A stretch of 64,000 nucleotides of DNA from JACVRW01 sp963825345 (GCA_963825345.1 CAWGSQ010000001.1:124001-188000), one strand, 5' to 3'. Counted from the stretch's first letter, positions 53,028 through 61,824 are shown. Notes: generated from the sequence alone by a model not told the origin. Program-made: numbers and translations.

Positions 53028-54107
53028 ATGGAGTTCGACTTCGCAGAAGTCCTGCTGCAGGTGATGGAGCGAAACGCCTCCGATCTTCATCTGACAGCAG
53101 GCTCACCGCCCATGATCCGCCACCACGGCCGGCTGCATGCGTTGGATTACCCAAATCTGACGCCGCAGCTCACTCGTGAGGTCATCTACTCGATCCTCAC
53201 GAACGAGCAGCGCCAGCGGCTGGAGACCGATTGGCAGATCGACTTCGCCTACTCGATTCCGGGGAAGGCCCGCTTCCGCGTGAACGCATACATGCAGCGC
53301 GCGGCGCTCTCGGCTGCCTTCCGCCTGATCCCGCACGACATGCCGAAGCTCTCCTCGCTCGGCCTGCCTCCGATCCTCGAGGACTTCACGAAGAAGCCGC
53401 GTGGCTTCGTCCTCGTGACCGGGCCGACCGGCTCGGGCAAGTCCACCACGCTCGCGGCGATGCTCGACCACATCAACGACACGCGCCACGAGCACATCCT
53501 CACCATCGAGGACCCGATCGAGTTCCTGCACAAGCACAAGAAGTGCATCGTCAACCAGCGCGAGCTGGGCGCGGATGCACAGAGCTTCGGGCTCGGCCTC
53601 AAGGCCGCGCTGCGCCAGGACCCCGACGTGATCCTCGTCGGCGAGATGAGAGACCTCGAGACGATCTCGACCGCGCTCACCGCGGCAGAGACCGGCCACC
53701 TCGTGTTCGCCACGCTCCACACGCAGGACACCGCCCAGACGGTGGACCGCATCGTGGACGTGTTCCCGCCCGCCCAGCAGCAGCAGGTGCGCGTGCAGCT
53801 GTCGGTGTCCCTCCAGGGCATCGTCACGCAGCAGCTCATGCCGACCGCTGACGGAAAGGGACGCTGCGTTGGTGTCGAGGTGCTCGTCCCGACCCCCGCG
53901 GTCCGCAACCTGATCCGCGAGGGCAAGACGCACCAGATCTATTCCACGCTCCAGACCGGTGCCTCGCACGGCATGCAGACGATGGACGCCGCCTTGGTCG
54001 AGCTGATGCGCGCGGGCAAGATCAGCAAGGAGCTGGCCGAGGCCCGCTCCGCGTCGCCTGAGGAGCTCCGTCGCCTCATGGGCGGCAGTTCCATGAGGGC
54101 CGCCTGA
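53028..54107 (+). CDS. pilT: Type IV pilus retraction ATPase PilT
   Basis: 359 residues from ATG 53028, with GGAG 6 nt ahead (the frame is open upstream into pilB). PilT N-domain DLHLTAGSPPMIRHHGRL, Walker A GPTGSGKST at 132-139, Asp box ILTIEDPIEF, Walker B VILVGEMRDLETI, His box FATLHTQDTAQT. It lacks the zinc module and MshEN domain of PilB, and has PilT length. It drives pilus retraction for twitching or DNA uptake. Confidence 0.96.
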   Translation: MEFDFAEVLLQVMERNASDLHLTAGSPPMIRHHGRLHALDYPNLTPQLTREVIYSILTNEQRQRLETDWQIDFAYSIPGKARFRVNAYMQRAALSAAFRLIPHDMPKLSSLGLPPILEDFTKKPRGFVLVTGPTGSGKSTTLAAMLDHINDTRHEHILTIEDPIEFLHKHKKCIVNQRELGADAQSFGLGLKAALRQDPDVILVGEMRDLETISTALTAAETGHLVFATLHTQDTAQTVDRIVDVFPPAQQQQVRVQLSVSLQGIVTQQLMPTADGKGRCVGVEVLVPTPAVRNLIREGKTHQIYSTLQTGASHGMQTMDAALVELMRAGKISKELAEARSASPEELRRLMGGSSMRAA

Positions 54108-55321
54108 TGGCCACCTTCGCATTCAAGGCCCTCGACCTGGCGGGAATGCCCTCGAAGGGCGAGATGGACGCAGGTGACAAGCAGGCGGTCGCGGCACAGC
54201 TGCGCGGCAGGGGCCTGATCGTCATCGACATCGAGGAGCAGACCCCCGCGAGCGCGGGCGACATCATGGCGCGCTTCAGGCGCGTGAAGGCAGACGAGCT
54301 CGTGATCGCCACGCGGCAGCTCGCCACGATGGTGAACTCGGGAATGTCCCTGCTCCGCTCGCTCTACGTGATCGAGGAGCAGACCGAGAACGACAAGCTG
54401 CGCGAGATCTTCATCGACGTCCGCAAGGACGTCGAGGCCGGCCTCGCGCTGTCGGACGCGCTGCGCAAGCACCCCGACATGTTCAACGAGCTCTACGTGG
54501 CGATGGTCCAGGCCGGTGAGACCGGAGGAATCCTGGACCACACGCTGCTCCGCGTGGCGGATCAGCTCGAGAAGGACGCCGCGCTCCGCCGCCAGATCAA
54601 GGCGGCGATGATGTACCCCTCGCTCATCGGGGGATTCGCCTTTGTGGTGCTGTTCGCGCTCGTCGCGTTCCTCGTGCCGGTGTTCGAGAAGATCTTCAAA
54701 GACTTCGGCGGCGAGCTGCCGGCGATCACGAAGTTCACCGTTTTCCTGTCCCACATGCTCATCAACCGCTGGTACGTGATATTCGGTGGGGCGTTCCTGG
54801 TCGTCTGGTTGTTCAAGAAGTGGAAGCGCTCCGAGCGGGGCGAGATGCAATGGGACCGCCTGAAGCTGAAGTTCCCGATGAAGATCGGGGGCATCGTCCA
54901 GAAGGTGGCCCTCGCGCGCTTCTCGCGCACGTTCTCGGGCCTCATCGCGGCCGGCGTGCCGATGCTCGAGGCAATCGAGATCACCGGGAGGACATCAGGC
55001 AACAAGGTCGTCGAGAAGGCGATGCAGAACGTCCGGGAGTCCGTCAAGAAGGGCGGCTCCCTCACCCAGCCGATGACAGAGGTGCCCGAGGCCTTCCCGG
55101 TCATGGTCACCCAGATGATCGGCGTGGGCGAGGAGACCGGTGCCCTCGAGGGCATGATGTCCAAGGTCGCCGACTTCTACGAGGAGCAGGTCGAGACGGC
55201 CGTCAAGGCCCTGACCTCCATCCTCGAACCGATAATGATTCTCTTCGTAGGCGGCATCGTCGGATTCATCGTTATCGCGATGTACCTGCCGATGTTCAAG
55301 GTCTACGACTCGATTAAGTAG
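54107..55321 (+). CDS. pilC: Type IV pilus inner-membrane platform protein PilC
   Basis: 404 residues. Two T2SF domains (about 70-195 and 275-395) with typical phrases: RQLATMVNSGMSLLRSL, VAMVQAGETGGILD, and in the second half ARFSRTFSGLIAAGVPMLEA, MIGVGEETGALEGM. Three hydrophobic helices, the last being IMILFVGGIVGFIVIAMYLP. It couples the PilB/PilT motors to pilin. ATG overlaps the pilT stop by 1 bp. Confidence 0.96.
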   Translation: MATFAFKALDLAGMPSKGEMDAGDKQAVAAQLRGRGLIVIDIEEQTPASAGDIMARFRRVKADELVIATRQLATMVNSGMSLLRSLYVIEEQTENDKLREIFIDVRKDVEAGLALSDALRKHPDMFNELYVAMVQAGETGGILDHTLLRVADQLEKDAALRRQIKAAMMYPSLIGGFAFVVLFALVAFLVPVFEKIFKDFGGELPAITKFTVFLSHMLINRWYVIFGGAFLVVWLFKKWKRSERGEMQWDRLKLKFPMKIGGIVQKVALARFSRTFSGLIAAGVPMLEAIEITGRTSGNKVVEKAMQNVRESVKKGGSLTQPMTEVPEAFPVMVTQMIGVGEETGALEGMMSKVADFYEEQVETAVKALTSILEPIMILFVGGIVGFIVIAMYLPMFKVYDSIK

Positions 55322-55341
55322 CTCACCCGCGAACCTACGAC

Positions 55342-55378
55342 ACAGGGCCGCAGCGCTTGCGGCCGCGGGTCCTGTCTC
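55342..55378 (+). terminator. GC-rich hairpin after pilC
   Basis: ACAGGGCCGCAG...TGCGGCC...CCTGT forms an interrupted stem of about ten pairs. There is no T-run, so termination is uncertain. It lies between the convergent pilC and DUF488 genes. Confidence 0.4.
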
Positions 55379-55467
55379 CCGTCAGGCTCGCCGCGCGCCG
55401 GCCGGGCGGTGCCGCAGCTTCTTCATCACATTGCTGAATAACCTGCGGCAGTACATGAAGTGGGCGG

Positions 55468-55899
55468 TCAGTCGCCGGTTGGCCGCAGGTGCGTGATGGA
55501 TATGCCGTGGTCCGCGGCGATGCGGTCGGCGACCAGCGAGCGGTGGCAGGCCTCGGGGTCGCGCTCTACGCACAGCAGGGCGCCGGTGCCGGCTTCCGGG
55601 AGCTCCGCCACCACGGCGTCGAGATCCGCACGGTCGAGGATCTGCGTGGTGTAGCCCTCGCGGTACGCGGGCGCGAGCTGTTCGCGTGAGCGCTTGCCGA
55701 CGCCGAGCCGGTCGTCCTCGCGGTACTGGAGCTGGCGCAGCTCCGTGGTGGGGGCGAGCTCGGGGTGGTGCTGGTACCCGATCCCGGCGTCCGCGAGTGC
55801 CGCCTGGAGGCGCTTCGAGTTCGCCCACGCGTACTGGGACCCGCGCACGCCGCGGCGTTGGCGCACGTCCAGCACGAGCCGCACGTCGGCGTCTCGCAA
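55468..55899 (-). CDS. DUF488-family protein, 5' end interrupted by an in-frame TAG
   Basis: The visible 143 residues begin DADVRLVLDVRQRRG and include the family hallmarks LLCVERDPEACHRSLVADR (Cys/His pair) near the C-terminus. The expected N-terminus (ATIGVYGFTLEEFLRAL) is encoded in frame upstream. The natural start is GTG 55965, which overlaps the previous gene's stop (GTGA), but codon 5 there is TAG (55951-55953), so full translation needs readthrough, an error or a start inside. DUF488 proteins are uncharacterised and sometimes nuclease-associated. Listed from the TTG used by ORF callers. Confidence 0.65.
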   Translation of the reverse strand: MRDADVRLVLDVRQRRGVRGSQYAWANSKRLQAALADAGIGYQHHPELAPTTELRQLQYREDDRLGVGKRSREQLAPAYREGYTTQILDRADLDAVVAELPEAGTGALLCVERDPEACHRSLVADRIAADHGISITHLRPTGD

Positions 55900-55961
55900 G
55901 GCGCGCAGGAACTCCTCGAGCGTGAAGCCGTAGACCCCGATCGTCGCGAGCTATTTGGCCT

Positions 55962-56372
55962 TCACCGGGCCACCCTCAGCCGGAGCGCGTGAATCTGGCG
56001 CTGGCCGTAGCTCCCGACCTCCACAGGACCCGCGGCGCTCAGGCGGTCTCCCACGCCGGGTAGCGGCTTTGGCCGGAGCCCCCGGCGGACATCGACCGCG
56101 GAGATTCCGGGCGCTGTTATAGACGCACGCGAGGCGAGCACGAAATGGGCGTCGCCGTCGCCGTCGGGATCCACTCGCTCCACATAGATGATGCGCCCGC
56201 TGGCGATGCGGCAGCCCGCCATACCGTCCGGGCAGCGCGCGGGGTGGAGGGGCGGAGTGGGGGGTGGGGCGTTCGTGGCCTCGGCCGTGGTGGCCGCCGG
56301 CTTCCCCGCCTCGCCGCCGCATCCCGACGCGAGCGCCGCCGCGAGGGCCGATGCGGCGAGCAGCCGCCTCAC
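55962..56372 (-). CDS. Small exported lipoprotein of unknown function
   Basis: 136 residues with a lipoprotein signal (MRRLLAASALAAALASGC, Cys18), a Thr/Ala/Pro linker and a compact domain (about 45-136) that could be an OB-like beta-barrel (GRIIYVERVDPDGDGDAHFV). It overlaps the upstream gene by 4 bp and the DUF488 start by 4 bp. No recognised function. Confidence 0.75.
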   Translation of the reverse strand: MRRLLAASALAAALASGCGGEAGKPAATTAEATNAPPPTPPLHPARCPDGMAGCRIASGRIIYVERVDPDGDGDAHFVLASRASITAPGISAVDVRRGLRPKPLPGVGDRLSAAGPVEVGSYGQRQIHALRLRVAR

Positions 56373-56788
56373 CCCTCGGCCGTCACGACCAGGGTGCCGG
56401 CCGGCCGGCTCTGATCGCCGGCTGCAGGCCTGAAGAGGATCGCGTAGTCGCCCGTGCGCGTTGGGAAGACGTCAAAGCGGGCGGGGGTGCGCTCATCGGC
56501 GCTTGCGGTCAGTCCGAGGTCGGGTACCTCGACGATGCCGGGCTCGTCCACGGCGATCTCGACAGTTGCAGCTCGGCCCTGCTCGAGGCGTCGCCGGTCC
56601 TGCGACGTTGCGTCCAACGAGATCGGACGGGGCGGGTTGTCCACGGGCGCCGGCGCCGCTGTCGGCGGGCCGGGCTGTTCGCTCCGCTCGGTGGGGGTCC
56701 TGTTCTCCGGCGGCCGCGAGAAGGACGCGACGAGGGCGGCCATGCCCAAGACGATGGCGAAGAGCAGCAGTGCGCGCCTGATGTGCAC
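56369..56788 (-). CDS. Exported single-pass protein with cupredoxin-like or Ig-like domain
   Basis: 139 residues from GTG 56788 (an ATG at 56884 would add a non-hydrophobic extension). One signal/anchor helix HIRRALLLFAIVLGMAALVA, a Pro/Thr-rich linker, then a beta domain (about 60-139: RAATVEIAVDEPGIVEVPDL, RTGDYAILFRPAAG) of the kind seen in cupredoxin-like or Ig-like modules; no copper ligands are evident. It is first in the three-gene minus-strand unit, with a -10-like box 7 nt ahead. Confidence 0.7.
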   Translation of the reverse strand: MHIRRALLLFAIVLGMAALVASFSRPPENRTPTERSEQPGPPTAAPAPVDNPPRPISLDATSQDRRRLEQGRAATVEIAVDEPGIVEVPDLGLTASADERTPARFDVFPTRTGDYAILFRPAAGDQSRPAGTLVVTAEG

Positions 56789-56795
56789 ACAGGCA

Positions 56796-56801
56796 ATCCT
56801 A
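56796..56801 (-). promoter_or_regulatory. -10-like box for a leaderless minus-strand transcript
   Basis: TAGGAT on the minus strand, 7 nt before GTG 56788. The only sequence between is pyrimidine-containing, with no ribosome site. Confidence 0.45.
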
Positions 56802-56864
56802 GGGCTGCTGCTGCCGCGCCCCGCAGGGGTCAAGCATTCGTGGTCTCTGCCGATATTTCCGTCG

Positions 56865-58586
56865 ATGCCGCCCTGTCTCCCCATACGTTGGCGGAGGTGG
56901 CCACTTGCCGCCGCGCTCGTCGTGGCACTGCTCGCCGCTGGTCCGGACGCCGCCCGAGCTCAGCAGGACCCGCTCGTGCCACAGTCCGTGGCGCCCGAAT
57001 CGGAGACGCAACCTCCGCGCGGCTTCCGGCTCAGCGCTGACCAGGCGCGGACGATTGCGGATGCGGTGCCCGCTGTGCAGGCTGCCAAGGCGGAGCACCG
57101 CCGGCTGAAGGGCAACGTCTCGATACCGACCTTCGGCGGCGACCCGACCACGTTCGAGGTCGTTTACTTCACGCCGGGCGAGGAGTCGCAGTACGGAAGC
57201 GAAACCCGCGTGGAGGTCGTGGTAAGCGGGCTGAGCGGGCAGGTCCTCGCCGTCTGGACCGGGCCTCAGGCGGCCAACACACTGGCGCGCGGCGAGGAAC
57301 CGCTCGTCGGGAAGGCCCTGAACCGGCCGTATGTGTGGCTCCCGCTCGCCGCGCTCTTCCTGCTGCCGTTCTTCGACTGGGGCAGGCCACTCCGTCTCCT
57401 GCACCTGGATCTCGTCGTCCTGCTGGCGTTCGGGGTCAGCGAGCTCTATTTCAATCAGGGCCGAATCGACATCTCGGTGCCACTTGTCTACCCACTGCTG
57501 GCGTACCTGCTCGTTCGCACTCTTCTGGCCGGCCTCAGGCCGCGTGACGTCGGCGAGCGGCTCGTGCCGCGGATGCCTGTTCGCTGGATGGCCATCGGCC
57601 TCGTGTTGCTCGTGGCGTTCCGCGTGGTCCTGAACCTCGCCGACTCGAACGTGATCGACGTGGGTTACGCGAGCGTCGTGGGAGCCGACCGCATCGCGCA
57701 CGGACAGGAGCTCTACACGAACAACCACGTCCACGGCGACACGTACGGGGCCGTGACCTACCTCGCGTACGTTCCGTTCGAGGCGCTCATGCCGTGGGAT
57801 GGAACCTGGGACTCGGTCCCTGCGGCGCACGCCGCGGCGATTCTCTTCGACCTTCTGACGATCGTCGGTCTGATGCTGCTCGGCAAGAGCCTGCGCCCTG
57901 GCGCCTCGGGGCGCCGTCTGGGGCTTGCGCTCGCGTTCGCGTGGGCCGCCTATCCGTTCTCGCTCCTGGCGCTCCAGGAGAACACCAACGACCTCATGAT
58001 CTCGGCCCTGCTCGTGCTGTCGCTCGCAGCCCTCCGATCTCCGCCGGGGCGCGGCGTGCTGCTGGCGCTGGCCGGCGCGGCCAAGTTCGCCCCGCTGGCA
58101 CTGGCGCCGCTGCTCGCGACTGGGACGGGCGAGCGCCGCGGGAGATCGTGGCTCTCGTTCGCGATCGCGTTCGCGGCCGTCTGCGCCGCCGCGACGCTGC
58201 CGTTCGTGCCGGATGGCGGGCTACGCGAGCTGTACGACACCACGATCGGATTCCAGCTCGGCCGCGTGTCGCCGTTCAGCCTGTGGTCGCTTCATCCCTC
58301 CCTCGAATGGCTCCAGGTCGTGCTGAAGGTCGCCGCCGTCGGCCTCGCGGCCGCGGTCGCGTTCGTACCACGCCGGCGGAATGCCCGGCAGGTGGTTGCC
58401 CTGGCCGCCGCGGTACTCATCGCCGTCCAGCTCCCCGCCGCGCACTGGTTCTACTTCTACCTCGTCTGGGTCGCGCCGCTCATCCTGGCGGCGGTGATGT
58501 CTGCGTACCACGAGCCGGCCGCTGCCGGCGCTGCGGCGGCGGGACGAACTCAGAGACCTTCGCTGGACATTTGGCCTAGCCACTGA
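56865..58586 (+). CDS. Multi-spanning GT-C/DUF2029-type membrane protein with N-terminal PepSY-like domain
   Basis: 573 residues from ATG 56865 (divergent from the gene at 56788; the frame is open further upstream but lacks a start with context). Signal-like helix WPLAAALVVALLAAGPDAARA, then an extracytoplasmic domain of about 120 residues with PepSY-like phrases (QARTIADAVPAVQAAKA, VVVSGLSGQVLAVWTG). About ten hydrophobic segments follow, with FAWAAYPFSLLALQENTNDL and a late LPAAHWFYFYLVWVAP, the pattern of polyprenol-phosphate-dependent glycosyltransferases (GT87-like). It could glycosylate pilin or cell-envelope polymers; donor and acceptor unknown. Confidence 0.75.
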   Translation: MPPCLPIRWRRWPLAAALVVALLAAGPDAARAQQDPLVPQSVAPESETQPPRGFRLSADQARTIADAVPAVQAAKAEHRRLKGNVSIPTFGGDPTTFEVVYFTPGEESQYGSETRVEVVVSGLSGQVLAVWTGPQAANTLARGEEPLVGKALNRPYVWLPLAALFLLPFFDWGRPLRLLHLDLVVLLAFGVSELYFNQGRIDISVPLVYPLLAYLLVRTLLAGLRPRDVGERLVPRMPVRWMAIGLVLLVAFRVVLNLADSNVIDVGYASVVGADRIAHGQELYTNNHVHGDTYGAVTYLAYVPFEALMPWDGTWDSVPAAHAAAILFDLLTIVGLMLLGKSLRPGASGRRLGLALAFAWAAYPFSLLALQENTNDLMISALLVLSLAALRSPPGRGVLLALAGAAKFAPLALAPLLATGTGERRGRSWLSFAIAFAAVCAAATLPFVPDGGLRELYDTTIGFQLGRVSPFSLWSLHPSLEWLQVVLKVAAVGLAAAVAFVPRRRNARQVVALAAAVLIAVQLPAAHWFYFYLVWVAPLILAAVMSAYHEPAAAGAAAAGRTQRPSLDIWPSH

Positions 58587-58640
58587 CACTGCGGGGGTAA
58601 AGGTTCAGGCCTTACAGGTCGATCTAGGGGCAGAGGCCAG

Positions 58641-58740
58641 AGCCACGGTGTAAAGGCAAACCCGTCGTGAGGCGGGGACGCAAAGCTCCGGGACTCCAAA
58701 TGGATTCGTCCAGGAGGAGTTGGCCGAGCTGCCACCCAGG
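58641..58740 (+). promoter_or_regulatory. Cyclic di-GMP-I (GEMM-I) riboswitch in the pilin leader
   Basis: The conserved core is present: AAAGGCAAACC, then P2 stem CCCGTC/GGCGGG capped by a GTGA (GNRA) tetraloop (58667-58670), then GGGACGCAAAGC, the strictly conserved ligand-binding strand of GEMM-I. P1 is closed by GGTG (58647-58650) with CACC (58733-58736). P3 is unusually long and well paired: AGCTC/GAGCT, ACTCC/GGAGT and TGGA/TCCA around a TTCG loop (58684-58730). It lies 72-170 nt ahead of the pilin ATG, in the right orientation, with no terminator between, so control could be at translation or RNA stability. Confidence 0.9.
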
Positions 58741-58811
58741 TTCACATTTAGGCGGCTTGCCGCGGCAACTGGCACCAGACCAAACCAGAGTCACCTCAAA
58801 GGAGGAGACAC

Positions 58812-59252
58812 ATGCTGCGGAAGCTTCGCAACCGTATTCACACCGGGCAGGAGGGTTTTACCCTCATCGAGCTGCTCGTCGTCATTCTGATCATCGGCAT
58901 CCTGGCGGCCATCGCGCTGCCGGCGTTCCTTGGTCAGCGTCAGAAGGGTCAGGACTCGGCGGCCAAGTCGGACGCTCGTAACCTTTCCTCGCACATGGAG
59001 TCGTGCTTCACCCAGTTCGAGACCTACGACAACTGCGCCACGTCGCAGGACGTCACGGCAAGCGGTATCCCGAGCGGTGCCGGCACGGCGAACATCATCA
59101 CCGAGGACGGGGTGGACGGCTACACGATCGTCTCGACCTCGAAGTCGACGCACGTGTTCACACTCGAGAAGACTCCGACGGGCGTCACGCGTACCTGCTC
59201 GCCCGGCGGTACGGGTGGCTGCGGAAACACTGACGGCGCCACCAACTGGTAA
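58812..59252 (+). CDS. pilA: Major type IV pilin
   Basis: 146 residues from ATG 58812 with a strong ribosome site (GGAGGAG, spacing about 5). Prepilin leader MLRKLRNRIHTGQEG ending at Gly15, then FTLIELLVVILIIGILAAIA with Phe at +1 and Glu at +5, the class III signal and assembly helix. The globular part has four Cys, two near the C-terminus, in a D-loop-like CSPGGTGGCGN, and is short, as in Gram-positive PilA/ComGC-like pilins. Cleavage and methylation by the PilD encoded at 63.1 kb. Expression is likely controlled by the leader riboswitch. Confidence 0.95.
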   Translation: MLRKLRNRIHTGQEGFTLIELLVVILIIGILAAIALPAFLGQRQKGQDSAAKSDARNLSSHMESCFTQFETYDNCATSQDVTASGIPSGAGTANIITEDGVDGYTIVSTSKSTHVFTLEKTPTGVTRTCSPGGTGGCGNTDGATNW

Positions 59253-59279
59253 TCGTCAAGACGCAGATGTAACGGCGCT

Positions 59280-59305
59280 AAGGGCGGGCCCTCGGGCCCG
59301 CCCTT
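59280..59305 (+). terminator. Strong hairpin after the pilin gene
   Basis: Perfect 12-bp stem AAGGGCGGGCCC / GGGCCCGCCCTT with a 2-nt loop, followed by CGTCGTT. It probably ends most pilin transcripts, so minor pilins are made at lower level by read-through or from their own promoter. Confidence 0.85.
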
Positions 59306-59410
59306 CGTCGTTCCGGGGCAAACCGAGCGATAGCGGATCCGCCATCGCACCTATGGCCATGCGCTTCATTGGCCCTCTAGGCGGCCCCATTGGCGACCGA
59401 TAGCCGGGGT

Positions 59411-60943
59411 GTGAGTACTCACCCGCCTGCGCGCGACCAGCGCGGCTTCACCCTCGTCGAGGTGATGGTCGCGATCTTCATCCTCCTCGTGGGCGTCCTT
59501 GGAGTCGTCTCGATGGTCGACGGCGCGAACGCCGTCACGTCGAAGACGAGGGCACGAGAGGGCGGTACCAACATCGCGCGTTCGATCATCGAGATCTCCC
59601 GCTCGGTGCGCTACCGCGACCTGACGGCTGCGGCCCTGCTCGAGGAGCTCGACGCCCGTCCCGGCCTGGGGGACGTTGACCCGTCGGCCGCCGGCTACGC
59701 GATCAACGCCCGCAATCTCGACTACACGGCCACGGTCACGGTCTGCTCGCTCGACGACCCGCAGGACGGCCTCGGCGCCCACAACGGTCCGGTCGCCTAC
59801 TGCGACGACACGAACGTCCTTGCCGCCGGCGCCACCGCGTCAGACCGCAACCCCGATGACTACAAGCGCGTGCGCGTGACGCTCCGCTGGACCACGCGGT
59901 CGACCGGGCAGAGCATCACCCAGACGTCCTCGATCATCAACCCGGTCGGCGGCCTCGGCCCGTCGGTCACGGGCCTCATCATGGAGACGCCCAACAGCAT
60001 CACCGACGACCCGCTCCTGATCGAGTCGGATGTGGATGTCGCGACCTTCCGGGCGACGACGTCCACTTCCGCGACGAACGTCACCTGGTCGGTGAGCGGC
60101 AAGGTCAAGGGGCAGGCCACCGGTGGCCCGAAGACCTGGAAGTTCGACTGGGGCATCACGACCCCGGGCGCCGCCCGGACCCCGATCTTCTACGACTGCA
60201 CCTACGTGATCCAGGCCGAGGCCTTCGACGGCCAGGGTCGGTCGGGCGCGTCGTTCGCGAAGACCGTGCGGCTCAACCGGATGCTCCCGCTGAAGCCCAG
60301 CGGGTTCGCCGGGGGACGCAACGGCAACGCCAACCTCGTCGACCTCGCCTGGGTGACCAATCCCGAGTGCGATGTCGTCGGCTACCGCGTCTACAGCGGT
60401 GCCAGTGCGGCGACGATCACCTCACCAGTGACCTGCCTCGGTGCGGCGTCGGCCACGCTCGGCGCGAAGGTCGACGAGTGCATCGTCGACGCTCCCGCCG
60501 GAAACGTCTGGTACAAGCTCGTGGCGCTCGACACGCCCTCCGCCGGCGGCACGCCGCGCGAGGGGACCGCCAGCGACCCGCTCGCGATAGGACCCCCATC
60601 CGGCAACGCCGTGCCGACGGCGCCGACGAACCTGAGCTCCTGCATCGGTGGGACGCCCGGATGCAACGTCGCGACCGGTGTGCCTGCCGACGAGGGCGTG
60701 CTGGTGATCCGCTGGGACGCCTCGACGGACAGCGACGGCACCATCCAGCTCTACAGGTTCTACCGCGACGGAGTGACGTACGCGCAGCGGCACGCGTCCT
60801 TCTACCCGAAGACGGGCGAGCTGCTCGCGTGGATCGAGCCCGAGCCCGACACCTCCTCGCACGAGTACCGGATCAGCGCGGTCGACGACGACTTCGGCGA
60901 GTCCGCGCTCAGTGATCCCCCGCTCACCGCGTCTTCCCCATGA
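59411..60943 (+). CDS. PilV-like minor pilin with large Ig/Fn3-like extracellular region
   Basis: 510 residues from GTG 59411; a TTG at 59390 would add seven. Prepilin motif DQRG|FTLVEVMVAIFILLVGV with Glu at +5. After the pilin helix comes an unusually long ectodomain: about 190-290 Ig-like (TYVIQAEAFDGQGRSG near its end), about 300-390 Fn3-like (PSGFAGGRNGNANLVDLAWV, GYRVYSGASAATI), and about 410-510 a second Fn3-like unit (YRFYRDGVTYAQRH, HEYRISAVDDDFGES). Ordinary PilV proteins are under 200 residues, so this is likely a tip adhesin-type minor pilin. The stop overlaps the next gene by 4 bp. Confidence 0.85.
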   Translation: MSTHPPARDQRGFTLVEVMVAIFILLVGVLGVVSMVDGANAVTSKTRAREGGTNIARSIIEISRSVRYRDLTAAALLEELDARPGLGDVDPSAAGYAINARNLDYTATVTVCSLDDPQDGLGAHNGPVAYCDDTNVLAAGATASDRNPDDYKRVRVTLRWTTRSTGQSITQTSSIINPVGGLGPSVTGLIMETPNSITDDPLLIESDVDVATFRATTSTSATNVTWSVSGKVKGQATGGPKTWKFDWGITTPGAARTPIFYDCTYVIQAEAFDGQGRSGASFAKTVRLNRMLPLKPSGFAGGRNGNANLVDLAWVTNPECDVVGYRVYSGASAATITSPVTCLGAASATLGAKVDECIVDAPAGNVWYKLVALDTPSAGGTPREGTASDPLAIGPPSGNAVPTAPTNLSSCIGGTPGCNVATGVPADEGVLVIRWDASTDSDGTIQLYRFYRDGVTYAQRHASFYPKTGELLAWIEPEPDTSSHEYRISAVDDDFGESALSDPPLTASSP

Positions 60944-61824
60944 CCGCGCGCATGCGACAGCTCGCATCTGAGGAGGGCTTCACGCTCGTCGAGGTCCTGA
61001 TCGCCGCCGTGTTGATGATCGTCGTGCTGGGCGCCACGCTGACGACGCTGACGAGCTTCCAGCGAAGCACCCAGACCACCCAGCGCCAAAACGACGGGCA
61101 GGAGCAGGCTCGGCGCACCCTGGACCTGGTCGCGCGCGACCTCCGCAACCTCGCAAGCCCCGTCCTCGAGCGCCCGGAGGCCATTGACCGCAAAGAGGCA
61201 CAGGATCTGATCGTCCAGTCCGAGGGCAGTGGCAGCGGCGGAAGCTCGAACGCCCGCAACACGATGCGGGTTCGCTTCTGCCTGGGTTCGGACCGCCGCC
61301 TCTACCGCATGGTCCAGACCTGGACGACCGCCGCGATTCCGGCTGCCCCCTCGACGACGGTATGTCCCGGCAATGGCTGGACCACGTCCACCGTCGTCGC
61401 GGAGAACGTCGTGAACGGCACTCGACCGATCTTCACCTACAACGCCGCCGGGCTCCAGGACATCACAGAGGTGAGCGCGTCGCTGTACGTGGACGTGAAC
61501 CCGGGGACGCCGCCGGCGGAGACGGAGCTCCAGAGCTCGGTCTACCTGCGAAACCAGAACCGCAAGCCGACCGCGCTCTTCTCGGTCGAGGTGTTGAACG
61601 GCTCACTCGTTTTGAACGCTTCGGAGTCGACCGATCCCGAGGAGAAGGCGCTGATCTACACGTGGAAGATCGACAACGTCCCCGTGGTGGGCGGAATCCT
61701 CCTGACGAAGCCGGTCACCGCCGGGAACCACACCGTGTGGCTCAACGTCTCCGACGGACCGCTCTCGGACGAAGAGACCCACGATATCTGCGTGCCGGCG
61801 CCGGCACAGGGAGTGAACTGCTGA
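60940..61824 (+). CDS. PilW-like minor pilin with C-terminal PKD-like domain
   Basis: 294 residues from ATG 60940. Prepilin site SEEG|FTLVEVLIAAVLMIVVLG. An alpha-helical spine follows (QEQARRTLDLVARDLRN), then a globular pilin part with two Cys. From about 205 to 290 it has a PKD-like Ig domain (PTALFSVEVLNGSLVLNASE, TDPEEKALIYTWKIDNV, HTVWLNVSDGPLSDEETH). A PKD domain on a minor pilin suggests adhesion or matrix contact. It overlaps both neighbours, so it is co-translated. Confidence 0.85.
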   Translation: MTARMRQLASEEGFTLVEVLIAAVLMIVVLGATLTTLTSFQRSTQTTQRQNDGQEQARRTLDLVARDLRNLASPVLERPEAIDRKEAQDLIVQSEGSGSGGSSNARNTMRVRFCLGSDRRLYRMVQTWTTAAIPAAPSTTVCPGNGWTTSTVVAENVVNGTRPIFTYNAAGLQDITEVSASLYVDVNPGTPPAETELQSSVYLRNQNRKPTALFSVEVLNGSLVLNASESTDPEEKALIYTWKIDNVPVVGGILLTKPVTAGNHTVWLNVSDGPLSDEETHDICVPAPAQGVNC

